A stretch of DNA of 10,475 bases, taken from assembly GCA_014904845.1 (NCBI GenBank), contig MU119996.1, positions 1-10,475 of the forward strand, in the 5' to 3' direction. Below the pieces are notes generated by a model. The model made no database searches. It was not told where the DNA came from and saw only the letters and a program-made list of their open reading frames with translations. The position numbers were made by a program, and so were the translations under genes. The stretch is from Acephala macrosclerotiorum. Its lineage: Eukaryota > Ascomycota > Leotiomycetes > Helotiales > Mollisiaceae. Below, piece by piece: positions 1-8,441 of this stretch (positions are counted from its first letter, which is position 1; every line of letters starts with the position of its first letter).

Positions 1-600
1 TAAAATTAAATTAATACGAATATATATTATTAAATTTAAAAATAAAATTACAAATTATTTTATTTATTTCAAATATTATTTCAAATATTAAAACAAAAAA
101 TAAATAATTAAACGATTAGAAAATAATAATAATAAAAAATATATAATTAATAAATTTTATAAATTTTTTCAAAAAAAACAAAATTGATTAAAAATTTATC
201 GAATTATATTTATTAGAAATAAATAGTTTATTTGAACGATTTAAATAAATTTTTTAAAAAAAGTTAATTTCAATTTCAATTTTTAATTAAAAGCAATTAA
301 ATACGCGTATTATTTCTATTTTCGATTATATTATTTTACAATTAATATATTATTATTCGAAACGTAATACGATAAAAAATTCAATTATAATTACATTAAA
401 ACTTTCGATTTTATTATTTATTATTATAATTTTAATAAAAATTGAAAAAATCGCAATAAAATTATTTAAAATTTTTTAAATAAATATAAAAAAAATATTT
501 TATATAAAATCTCAAAATCAAACGATTATATTATTCGAACGATTTCAATTAAAAAAATTAAACGTTTTTTTTTAAAACAAATTTACTTTAAAAAACAAAT
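1..600 (+). pseudogene. Ty1/copia integrase, C-terminal part of catalytic core onward (relic, frame 2)
   Basis: The integrase would insert retrotransposon cDNA into the host genome. Read from base 2 in steps of three, the sequence shows the second half of the core. IIKRLENNNNKKYI (about 101-142) matches the family's RLxSDNGxEY, with S, D and G turned to N and E to K, so the catalytic Asp is lost. NK plus a stop near 217-225 fits the NG of the PxxNGxxER motif. NFxLKAIKYA (about 278-307) fits FWxEAxxYA with W turned to stop. A stretch near 338-420 reading ILLFET, stop, YDKKFNYNYIKTFDF matches TPxE-W-xGKKPxxxHLKxFGS. The first catalytic Asp lies left of the window. CGN arginine codons survive because CpG is spared. 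Past about 540 the match fades. Motif matching was by eye. Confidence 0.8.
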
Positions 601-800
601 ATAAATATAAATTTCAATAATTTATAAATTATTTTATAAATTTAATTAAATTATCAATTTTTATTTTAATATTAAAATTCGTATTAAAATTCGTTATTTT
701 ATTTTATTTATTAATTTTAATATTTTTATTCGATTTAATTTATAAAAAAAAACAATTAATAATAAAAAATTAATTTATTAATTATATAAAATTAATTATT

Positions 801-826
801 TTATTTTTATTTATTTTTATTTATTT
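801..826. repeat. 10-bp tandem repeat, 2.6 copies
   Basis: The unit TTATTTTTAT occurs twice perfectly, then TTATTT. It lies in the linker of the copia relic. Simple A/T expansion is the likely cause. Confidence 0.6.
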
Positions 827-972
827 AAAATCGAATTTACTCGAATTAATTTAATTTATTTTAATTTATAATAATTTTTTATTTTTCGATTATATTTTCA
901 ATTTGTAATTATTAAATCGTTTTATCGTTTTTATATAAACTATTAATTAAATTTTTAATATAATTTTTTTTT

Positions 973-984
973 ATCGAATTCGAT
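973..984. repeat. 12-bp palindrome ATCGAATTCGAT
   Basis: A perfect palindrome with two CpG, in the linker of the copia relic. CpG-sparing mutation enriches such TCGA-type words, so no function is implied. Confidence 0.5.
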
Positions 985-1390
985 TAAAACGCTTTTTAAT
1001 TAAACGATTTTTTGTTAAAAAAATTTCAATTTTTTCAAATAAAAAAAAACTATATTTAAAAATCGAAATTTGATTTAAATATCGATAATAAAATCGATTT
1101 ATTTAATTTTTAATTTTATTTTTAATAATCAATTTTTTTAAACTTTATTAATTTATTAAATTTTTTTTATTTTTAATAATTAAATTTATTTAATTTAATT
1201 AAAAAAAAATTTGAAAACGAATATTATATATTATTCGATACAAAAAACAAATTCAAAAAATAATAAAAATATTTACAATATTTTTATTTTCGAAAAATTA
1301 TATTTATTTTATTTATTGAAAATAAAATAAATTTTAATATTAAATCGAATTATTTTATTATTATTTTTTAATTATTTGTATTTTAATAAT

Positions 1391-1408
1391 TTTTCTATTT
1401 TTCTATTT
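1391..1408. repeat. 8-bp tandem duplication TTTTCTAT
   Basis: Two perfect copies of TTTTCTAT followed by TT. Each unit keeps one non-CpG C. Minor. Confidence 0.5.
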
Positions 1409-1562
1409 AATTTCTTTTTTTTATATCGAATTTATTATTAACGCGTATAATTTTTTTTATTTTTATTTTACATTTTACAATAAAAATTTTTTTTTTTTTT
1501 TTAATTATACGAATTTAAATAAATTTTTTAAATTTCAAATACTTAAATAAACTGTAAACTAT

Positions 1563-2330
1563 TTACAATAAAAATAATAAAAAATAATAATATAAAAAAA
1601 AAAATATTTTTTAATAAAAAATAAAACGTAAACAAAAATAAAATATTCGAATAATTATAAATTATTTACTAGAAAATAAATGTTTCGAATTAAATATAAT
1701 ATTACGAAAAAAAATTTACAATATAAAATACAATAAATAATTCGCGATTTCAAATAATAAAAAAAATTCGATTTTTATAAAATTTTTATTTTAATAATAA
1801 AATTAATAAATTATAAAACTATTTTTATTTTTATTATCGTTTATAATTAAAAATTTAATTAAATAAATATAAAAATAATTTTTTTTTACAAAAAAATTAA
1901 TATTAAAATTTATATCGATTTATTTATCGAATATAACGTTTTGAGAATTATTAAATTAAATAAAACTCTATATAATTTTAAATAATTATTTCGTATATAA
2001 TATAATATTTTTATCAATTTTCTTTTGAAATAAAACTTTAAATCTCTCGATATCGATATTTTTATTTTTTATTAAAAAAATATAATTATTATTATTTATA
2101 TTAATAATTTATAAAAAAGTATTAATATTATTAAAAAATCGTTTAATTCTTATTTTTATATATTTAATCTCGATTTATATTATTTTTATTTGAATATAAA
2201 AATTATTTAAAACTATTTTTATTGTTTTTTTTCGTTTTTTATAAACAATTTATTTTTAAAACATTTTTAAAAACAATAATATATCGATCTATTTTATTAT
2301 TAATATTTTAATAAAATCAACGATTTATTT
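1563..2330 (+). pseudogene. Ty1/copia reverse transcriptase domain (relic, frame 3)
   Basis: This is the RVT_2-type polymerase that copies retrotransposon RNA to DNA. In frame 3 the motifs appear in family order. NKT-stop-T (1620-1634) fits NKTWT. K-stop-MFRIKYN (1674-1700) fits KWVFRIKYN. KFDFYKIF (about 1761-1785) fits GxDYxETF. NIKIIFFY (1866-1889) fits DVKTAFLY, with the first catalytic Asp now Asn. KLNKTLYNFK-stop (1953-1985) fits KLxKALYGLKQ. YINN (2097-2108) replaces the catalytic YVDD, both Asp now Asn. FNLDLYYFYLNIKI (2163-2204) fits the DLGxxxYYLGIKI block. All three catalytic aspartates are lost by G-to-A change. Frame 3 becomes unreadable after about 2290, where a net shift to frame 1 occurs. 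Confidence 0.87.
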
Positions 2331-3050
2331 AATTTTAATCGAAAAAAACTATTAAATATTGTTTTTTTTTTAATAAATATATTAATTTATTATTAGTTTT
2401 TTTATATACGCTATATTTAATACGCGATTCGATTTTATTTATATTGTTTCAATCGTTAATCGATTCGTTTTAAATTCGATTAAAATACATATAAAAACAA
2501 TAAATTTTTTTTTTTAATATATTTAAAATATACTCAATATAAATTTAATTTTCTAAAAATCGATTTAATTACTCGAAAATTATATCGATTTCGATTGAAT
2601 CGATAATCGTAATATTAAACGATCGATATTCGATTACGTTTTTAATGTAAAATCGACAATTATTAATTGGTCTATTAAACGTCAATTTATAGTCTTTTTT
2701 TTATTCTATAAAATCGAATATATCGAGTAAACGAATACAATTAAAAAAACGATTTAATTATAAAACTTTTTTAAGCAAATCAATCTCGGCGATTTAAATA
2801 TTAATATTATTATTATTTATAAAAATAATCAAAATATTATTACATTTGCAAAAAATCTTTAATTTTACGCTCAAATTAAATATATTGATATTTAATATTA
2901 TTTCGTTCGAGAGAAAATTATCGAAAAAAAAAAATTTTTAAAATATATTTACACGTTATAATAAATTGCAAATACTTAAATTAATAAAAATACTATTAAA
3001 AGAATTGTTTTTAAAGTTTTAAACAATTATAGAAATCGAATAATTTTTAT
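2331..3050 (+). pseudogene. Ty1/copia RNase H domain (relic, frame 1)
   Basis: The RNase H would degrade the RNA strand during reverse transcription. In frame 1: SFFIYA (2395-2412) fits GSLxYA; TRFD (2422-2433) is TRPD with P to F; RFVLNSIKIH (2461-2490) fits SRFxxNPTxxH. YIDFD-stop (2581-2598) is YSDADW with W to stop, the first Asp kept. WSIKRQ (2668-2685) fits WSSKRQ with its TGG intact. YKNNQ (2818-2832) is YGDNQ with D to N. KYIDI-stop-YYFVRE (2878-2913) is the hallmark KHIDIxYHFVRE with H to Y twice and one new stop. IAN (2965-2973) fits IAD before the TKxL end of Pol. At 13 stops in 220 codons (2401-3060), stops are about half the density expected by chance. The C-terminal limit is approximate. 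Confidence 0.9.
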
Positions 3051-3054
3051 AATT

Positions 3055-3066
3055 AAAAAAAAAAGA
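3055..3066 (+). other. Possible polypurine tract of the copia element
   Basis: Twelve purines (ten A, then GA) come directly after the end of the Pol relic, where an LTR retrotransposon carries the primer site for plus-strand DNA synthesis. Original G residues would now be A. A-rich runs are common here, so position is the main support. Confidence 0.35.
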
Positions 3067-3171
3067 TTATTTGTTATTATTAATTAATTATTTGTAAATT
3101 AATTCGATTTCGATTTAAACGTATTTAATTACGATATCGATTTTGTTTATATTGTTCGAATAATTATTATA

Positions 3172-3183
3172 TAAAGCGCTTTA
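3172..3183. repeat. 12-bp perfect palindrome TAAAGCGCTTTA
   Basis: A perfect palindrome centred on GCGC, unusual because GpC is rare in this window. It lies in the possible LTR. It could be a remnant of a regulator site, but nothing else supports that. Confidence 0.5.
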
Positions 3184-3349
3184 AATTAAAATAAGATTTT
3201 TGTTTGAGATTTTGATTTTTATTATCGACGTTTTATTATTAATTTTTGTCGCTTTTTTTTATTTATTATTCGTTATTTTTTTATAGATTTTTTTCTTTAT
3301 ATGATTTTAATTATAATTTATCGAAAATATAATTAAATATTGTATATAG

Positions 3350-3359
3350 TATATAAAAG
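3350..3359 (+). promoter_or_regulatory. TATA-like box in the possible LTR
   Basis: TATATAAAAG matches the TATA consensus and lies about 280 bases into the possible LTR, on the sense strand of the element, a usual place for an LTR promoter. In DNA this AT-rich such strings arise easily, so the call rests on position. Confidence 0.25.
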
Positions 3360-3414
3360 TTTTTGAATTCGCTCGTTTAAAATATATAGAAATATTCGAT
3401 CGTATAAAAATATT

Positions 3415-3462
3415 AAAATGAAATTCTTTCTACTTTTTCTATATATAAAAAAATTTCATTTT
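3415..3462. repeat. 11-bp inverted repeat, arms 3415-3425 and 3452-3462
   Basis: AAAATGAAATT and its exact reverse complement are separated by 26 bases. Each arm includes one non-CpG G or C, which makes chance less likely than for a pure A/T stem. It lies near the right end of the possible LTR. Confidence 0.4.
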
Positions 3463-3960
3463 TTTTATATATTATTAATAATAAATACTCATTTTATATC
3501 TTTTGATAAAATACTAAAAAAAAAACTTTAAAATTCAAAGCGAGTTTATATTACTCGATAATTTTATGAAAATTAATATCGTTTTTTATATTATCAATAA
3601 TATATTTTTAATAATCTCGTTTTATTTTATAAATAATAAAAAAAAAACTTTTATTTTTTTCGTTATTTTTTCATATAAATTTATTTTTCGAGAATCGATA
3701 TAAATTTAATACGTTTTTTAATAATCGAGCGTTTATTAAAATACTATATAATCGGTTTTTTATTACGATTTATTTATTATTTTAATAATTAAATTAAAAT
3801 TTTTTATTAACGCGTTTATAAAATCGTTGATTTATATTATATTTATAAACGTTTATAAATAAAAAAAACATACAATTTTAATTTTAATAAATTTTACAAA
3901 TTTATTTAATTTCGTTTTTAAAACTCAATAATAAACTTATTTTAAAAAAATTATTTTTCG

Positions 3961-4620
3961 ATTCAATATTATAATTATTTGCGTAACGTAATTCGAATCG
4001 TAATATATATATTTTTTAATAAATATATATACGAAAAAAACGTTAAAAAAAGTGAAATCGATAATATATTCGTATTTTTAAATAAATATATTTAATATAT
4101 CGATAAAATTTATATCTTTATTATTAAATTAATTTATTAACTCTTTTTTACGATACGCTATTTATATATTTGATTCGAATATATCGTATTAAATATTAAA
4201 ATTTTCGTTTATTAAATATTTTAATAAATCGATTAAAATATAAAAATCGAAATTTAAATAATTTTATGTAATCGTTTTTACAATCGTATAAAGTTTTTAA
4301 ACGTAAATAACATTTAATAGTAATAATAGTAGTAATAATATTGATTTACGTTAAACGAATAACAAACGAAAATTTATTGTTTTAAAATTTTCTATAGAAT
4401 ACGAAAACGTATTAAACTAAAAAATTATATACAAAACTACTTTAAAAAGTATTTAATCAAAGAAATTGTATAATAAAATTCTTTTTCTTCGATCGAAATA
4501 ATACGCTAAAAAAAATACGTAATTAATAATTATAAAAAGTATTAAAAAACACAAAAAAAATAATAATTATATTATCGAAATTACAAAATTGCGAAAGTAA
4601 TTTAAAGATTCGAGATTATG
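3961..4620 (-). pseudogene. Probable coding relic of unknown family (minus strand)
   Basis: Read on the minus strand with the first codon at 4620-4618, 220 codons contain only 10 stops; about 24 are expected from base composition. Stops rise sharply above 4620 and gradually below 3900. Visible stretches include YRKKELIN near 4155-4130 and IKKYIYYDSNYV near 4020-3985. Eight leucine codons in a row (4338-4315) come from a TAG/TAA triplet tract on the + strand; before mutation these could have been Ser or Pro codons. I recognise no domain. By analogy with the copia relic it is likely a mutated transposon gene, but that is inference. The + strand frame 1 is also somewhat poor in stops over 3541-4200 (15 in 220), so orientation is not settled. 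Confidence 0.4.
4316..4341. repeat. TAA/TAG triplet tract
   Basis: A short run of TAA and TAG triplets on the + strand, with several non-CpG G. It is bracketed by a 9-bp inverted repeat, AACGTAAAT at 4300-4308 and ATTTACGTT at 4344-4352. It is probably a simple triplet repeat inside the minus-strand relic. Confidence 0.5.
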
Positions 4621-4829
4621 AAATCAATAAAAAAAAATTGTAATAAACATATAAAATCAAATTAAATTAAATCAAATTTAATTAAAATTCAAATTCAAAT
4701 ATTTCAATTCGTATTTTTTCGAGATAATATTATATTATTTCAAATTTTATATATTTTTTCTTATTAATATACTTTTTATTTTTACGTTATATTTTTATTT
4801 TATATTTTAACGAGTGTAAATTTTAAAGT

Positions 4830-4865
4830 AAAATTTCGTGGTTTTAAAAAAATTTACGAAATTTT
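4830..4865. repeat. 10-bp inverted repeat with CG in the arms
   Basis: AAAATTTCGT (4830-4839) pairs with ACGAAATTTT (4856-4865) around a 16-base loop. It is the first of three inverted repeats in a row. The loop holds one of the rare GG pairs of the window. Confidence 0.55.
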
Positions 4866-4872
4866 TTAATAC

Positions 4873-4947
4873 AATTAAAAAAATACGAATAAATTTTAAA
4901 TTTTTTTTTTTAATAAAAAAAAAAAAAAAATTTCGTATTTTTTAATT
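4873..4947. repeat. Long inverted repeat, 16-17 bp arms around a T-run/A-run core
   Basis: The arms at 4873-4889 and 4932-4947 are complementary over 16 pairs with a single bulged A, and each contains TACGAA or its complement. Inside, eleven T (4901-4911) can pair with part of a sixteen-A run (4915-4930). As single-stranded RNA or DNA this would be a long imperfect hairpin. It could be a degraded miniature element or a chance product of A/T runs; the CG-containing arms favour a real inverted repeat. Confidence 0.6.
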
Positions 4948-4954
4948 ATACGAT

Positions 4955-4972
4955 AAAACGATTTTTCGTTTT
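4955..4972. repeat. 7-bp hairpin with TTTT loop
   Basis: AAAACGA (4955-4961) pairs with TCGTTTT (4966-4972) around four T. It follows the two inverted repeats just upstream and precedes one of the rare CC pairs (4973-4974). Confidence 0.45.
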
Positions 4973-5632
4973 CCAATAAAATACAAAATACATTAAAACT
5001 TTAAATAAATTACAAAAACAAATAAATTTAATATTTAAATAATTATATTTTATATAATACTAAAAAAAGTTTTTATAAAAAATTCGAAATATTAAAAAAT
5101 AATAAAATATAAATCGAAAAAAATTATATTTTAATAATAATTTAATTTTATATAAAAAATTTCAATTTTTATATTATTTTAAATTTATTATTTTATTTGA
5201 ATTTGATTTTTAAGTTTTTTTTTATAATAAAACAAATATTTATAATAATTAATTTTAATATAAAATTATTATTTTATTATCGTTTAAATATATTACGATT
5301 TATAAATGTATTTATAATTATATTATTTTCAATTTTTATATATTTTAAAATTTAATAAATTTTTACGTTATATATTTTTATAATACTTTATATATTTAAA
5401 AAATCTATTAAAAAAATATATATATATATTTTCGTGAATATATTAAATTATTAATATATTGTTTATATAAAATTAAAATTCTTTATTATTAATTATAAAT
5501 TCGAGTTTTATTATATATTCGAAATTTTTATAAATTTCAATTGTTTTTATATTAAAAATGTACGAAAAATTATTAATTAAATCGCAATTTATAATTAATT
5601 GTTTTTTGTTTTAATAAATTATATAATTATAA

Positions 5633-6301
5633 TTTATATATCGAATTTTGTTTATAATTTATTTAAAATCGTTGAAAAAAATTATTATATTTATTAATAA
5701 TAAATTTATTTATTATTTTTTGAAATTTCGTATTATTATTATTTTATTAAATTCGATTATAAAATCGTTTTTATATTTAGAAAAAAAATAGAAAATTATT
5801 AATCGAAAATAAAATATCGAATCGTTAAATTTTCGTTTTAATTCGTATTCGAATTTTTACGATTTTATTTCAATTAATTAAAAAAAAATAATTCGTTGTA
5901 CTAATAAATATTTTTTATTTATTGTTTATAGTCTTATAATGAAACGAAGTTTTACTTTTTTAATAGTTATTTTTTTCAATAGAAAATTTGCGTCTCGAAA
6001 AAATATAATATTAAATATAATTTTTTAAATTAAAAAAACTTTTTTTATTACAATTAAAATTATATTATCGATAAATTTTACAAATTTACTATTTTTAGTA
6101 TTAATTTATTTGTTTTTATTTCGATAAATAAATTTTATCGATTTTTTTTTTTTACGTATTATATTTTTATATCGTACAAAACTACTAATAAAACGCAAAT
6201 AATAATTGTTTTTCAAAATAAAAACGTTAATAATTCGTTTATAATACAAATTAATTCGCGAATATAAAATAAAAATTTTCAAATTTTAATCGCGTATTCG
6301 A
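5633..6301 (+). pseudogene. Probable coding relic of unknown family (+ strand, frame 2)
   Basis: Frame 2 has 9 stops in 223 codons, against about 24 expected; the first 131 codons have only 3 (5789, 5810, 5879). The inferred peptide uses a wider residue set than surrounding noise, for example RCTNKYFLF (about 5894-5920) and MKRSFTF (5939-5959). An ATG at 5939 opens a 29-codon frame ending at TAA 6026-6028: a basic start (MKR), a hydrophobic segment and a basic tail. That alone is within chance. I recognise no domain and no copia motif. The likely origin is a mutated transposon gene, by analogy with the left of the window. Confidence 0.4.
6121..6141. repeat. 8-bp hairpin TCGATAAA / TTTATCGA
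   Basis: The arms 6121-6128 and 6134-6141 pair perfectly around five bases. The same left arm TCGATAAA also occurs at 6068-6075. It lies within the frame-2 relic, so it may be incidental. Confidence 0.45.
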
Positions 6302-6419
6302 TAATATAATATTTAAAATTGAATTTTTTATTGAATTATATTTTTTAATTATTTGAAAATCGATTATTTGTTTTTAAAAATAATAATAATAAAATAAATA
6401 ATAAATTTGTCGTTAATAA

Positions 6420-6435
6420 TATAATTTAAATTATA
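6420..6435. repeat. 16-bp perfect A/T palindrome
   Basis: TATAATTTAAATTATA is self-complementary over its full length. All A/T, so chance is possible. It is just left of a CGCG at 6441-6444. Confidence 0.45.
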
Positions 6436-6783
6436 ATTTTCGCGTTTTTTAATAATATAAATTATTTTTATTTTTTCGAGTACAAACGCAATTTTATTAA
6501 TATTATTATAAATTAAAATTCTTTGAACGTTCGTAATAAATTGTTTAATATTACGATCGAGAAAATATAAAACGTAATATAAAAAAATATCGTTTATATA
6601 TTTAAATTAAAATATAAAATTTTAATTAAATAATTCGATTAAATATAATATATATAAAATCGATAATAAATTTTTTTTTAAAACGTTTTATAGTTTATTT
6701 TATAATTAAATATAATAAAATTTTTTAATTTAATTCGATTTTTTTTATTAATAAAAAATAATTTAATAAATTTAAAAAATAGA

Positions 6784-6839
6784 AAAAAAAAATTTTATTA
6801 TATTATATATTAAAAAAAAATTTTATTATATTATATATT
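6784..6839. repeat. 28-bp perfect tandem duplication
   Basis: Two adjacent identical 28-base units, each nine A followed by TTTTATTATATTATATATT. The core TTTTATTATATTATAT recurs twice more, as an inverted pair at 8442-8483. Replication slippage is the simplest origin. That the copies are still identical suggests the duplication is recent compared with the mutation of the region. Confidence 0.8.
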
Positions 6840-6915
6840 AAAATAATTTTCATAAAAATAAAACGTTAAATACTTTTTATATATTTATTATAAAAATAGT
6901 AATTTATTTATTTTA

Positions 6916-7131
6916 AAATAATACGTTTTTTAAATCGTAAATTAATAAATTTATTAAATTTATTATCGATTTTTTTAAAAAAAATCTCGTTGTATTACAA
7001 ATTGAAAATATCGTTTGAAAAAAATCGTTCAAATAATATATCGTATTATTATTTTTTCGAATCCTTTCGAGACGTAAAAAAATAAAACGATTAAACGCTA
7101 AAATTTGATCGAAATTTTTTATTTTTATTTT
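6916..7131 (-). other. 72-codon stop-free minus-strand stretch, unrecognised
   Basis: The minus strand is open from 7131 to 6916 with no ATG. Its peptide has varied residues (for example RLERIRKNNN near 7072-7043) and a Cys codon near 6997. A run of this length has an expected count of roughly 0.5 in a window of this composition, so it may be chance or a small coding relic. It contains one of the window's rare CC pairs, at 7064-7065. No family recognised. Confidence 0.25.
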
Positions 7132-7719
7132 TTATTTTTAATAATATAATTATTTTTACTGATTTTTAAATTTGAAAAAAGTAATTATATTTAAAATATT
7201 AATTAAAAAATTCGTAAATAAAATATTTAATTTATTTTTAATAAATTTTAAATAATTTAATTATAATTTAATTAATATCGAAAAAAGTATTAAAAATATT
7301 TATTGTATTTTTTTTTACTTTTTTTAAAAAAATTGTAATATTTTAATAAAAAAAATTTTTATTGTTTTAATTCTTTAAAAAATTATAATTCAAATCGTTA
7401 TTTATATTAAATTAATTAAAATTTTCAATTCGAAATTTTTTTATTTTTTTTATTATATTTTCGATTATAATATTATTTACTTTTAATAAAAAAAATTTTA
7501 AACTCAATATCAATTTATATCAATTAATAATTTTATACAAACTTTTATTTATTTTAATTTCGTTAATAATATATTTTTAATAATTTTATTTCGCGTTTTA
7601 TACAATCGAAAAAAAAATTTTAATTTCGCGAATAATTTTATTATTTAAAATACGCGATTGCAAATATTTATTATATGTATTTTCACATTTTTTTATTTAT
7701 TATAAAATCGTTTTTATAG

Positions 7720-7757
7720 TTTTACGATTTAATTTATCGATTATTTAAATCGTAAAA
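7720..7757. repeat. 13-bp perfect hairpin, 12-base loop
   Basis: TTTTACGATTTAA (7720-7732) pairs with TTAAATCGTAAAA (7745-7757); the loop contains ATCGAT. CG in both arms makes this less likely by chance than a pure A/T stem. There are no flanking duplications or coding context, so a role cannot be assigned. Confidence 0.65.
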
Positions 7758-8441
7758 TCGAATATATTTATAAAAATTTCAATTTACTTATTAATTTAAA
7801 CGAATATTCAAATTTATCAAAAATTGAAAAATCGAATTATTTCAATTTATATTAATTTAATAATAAAATTACTTTAATTCGATTTTATTTCAATTAAAAA
7901 TTATTATAATTTATATTTCGTAATTTGAATTACTATATAAATCTAATTTAATAATAATATTTACAAAAAAAATATTAAAAAATATAAAAACAAATACGTA
8001 TTTAACGTTTTATATAAATTTTTTTAATATTTTAATATAATTTATTTTATTAATATTTATTTATTTTACGAATTTTTTTTCTCAATAAAAAATAATAATT
8101 TTTAATTCGAATATATTGTAATATATATTAAAATCGGTTTTAATAAAATATTTATATAATAAAATAAAATATATTATGTAATTTATTATTTTATTTATTT
8201 TTAATCGTTTATAAATACTAAAAAACAATTTTTTTTTAATATTTAATTAAAATATTTTTTTATTTTTTTATTAAACGTTATTATTATATATAAAAATCAA
8301 TTTTTTTTTAATATAAATTAAAACGTAAAATTTATTAAAATTGTTTTATAAATTGATTAATATATAATAATCGTAATTTGAATAAATTTAAATTTTTAAT
8401 AAAAGTTTCGTTTATAGTTTTTAAACGCAAATTATATTAAT

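Larger units (their letters stand above)
601..1562 (+). pseudogene. Integrase-RT linker of the copia Pol relic (no motif recognised)
   Basis: This stretch lies between the last integrase motif and the first reverse transcriptase motif of the same element, so by position it should be the variable Pol linker. I recognise no domain in it. Its roughly 320 codons are long for such a linker, so a nested fragment or an insertion is possible. Composition is almost pure A/T with scattered CpG, and C outside CpG clearly outnumbers G, as in the flanking coding parts. Short tandem repeats lie at 801-826 and 1391-1408, and a 12-bp palindrome at 973-984. The assignment is by context only. Confidence 0.45.
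1..3537 (+). mobile_element. Degenerate Ty1/copia LTR retrotransposon, 5'-truncated by the window edge
   Basis: Integrase, reverse transcriptase and RNase H relics follow one another on the + strand. This domain order is specific to Ty1/copia (in Ty3/gypsy the integrase comes last). The order and motifs are seen in the sequence; the class follows from known Ty1/copia Pol architecture. The three domains now lie in + frames 2, 3 and 1, so at least two net frame changes have happened besides the many point-mutation stops. Nearly every departure from family consensus is a C-to-T or G-to-A change, as in RIP. The 5' LTR, gag, protease and integrase zinc-binding region are not in the window. The right boundary is a guess from a possible LTR end. 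The element cannot encode working proteins. Confidence 0.85.
3068..3537 (+). repeat. Possible 3' LTR of the copia relic (bounds approximate)
   Basis: The roughly 470 bases after the purine tract sit where the 3' LTR should be and are the right size for a copia LTR. An LTR normally starts TG and ends CA. RIP turns TG into TA, so the start may be the TATTTG at 3068 or the TG at 3072; a CA at 3536-3537 is a possible end. A TATA-like box (3350-3359), a 12-bp palindrome (3172-3183) and an 11-bp inverted repeat (3415-3425 with 3452-3462) lie inside. Non-CpG G and C are commoner here than at 1-1920. No second LTR copy is visible in the window, so this is positional inference. An ATG frame at 3418-3531 (37 codons plus stop) is within chance expectation. 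Confidence 0.3.
4621..5632. other. Gene-free A/T stretch
   Basis: I see no reading frame with family motifs here. The left end holds short direct repeats built on AAATCAAATT and ATTCAAA (4654-4713), then the three inverted repeats at 4830-4972. An alternating TA run lies near 5415-5430. From 4975 to 5630 G+C is very low and nothing distinctive is seen. Confidence 0.5.
6302..6915. other. Gene-free A/T stretch
   Basis: No supported coding signal in what I checked. It contains the 16-bp palindrome at 6420-6435, an 8-bp hairpin TCGTAATA / TATTACGA (6531-6538 with 6549-6556), GAACGTTC at 6525-6532 and a 28-bp tandem duplication at 6784-6839. Confidence 0.5.

Noticed and set aside
2583..2605. 8-bp hairpin TATCGATT / AATCGATA as a regulatory element
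   Set aside because: It lies exactly on the RNase H YSDADW coding relic, and clustered TCGAT words there are explained by retained CpG codons.
4004..4031. 11-bp TATATATATTT hairpin as a terminator
   Set aside because: It is pure A/T without a G-C stem, in eukaryote-like DNA; alternating TA stems are expected by chance here.
5015..5120. YLNN-like string read as a gypsy RT YLDD motif
   Set aside because: The flanking codons do not fit the other gypsy RT motifs in order, and TATTTAAATAAT is a common A/T word here.
5939..6028. 29-codon ATG frame resembling a small signal-peptide or membrane protein
   Set aside because: Length is well within chance at this composition, and hydrophobic residues follow from T-rich codons. 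It is kept only as part of the longer stop-poor frame.
7055..7075. TTCGAATCC resembling a tRNA T-arm
   Set aside because: The flanks do not form a 5-bp T stem and no acceptor or anticodon stem is present.
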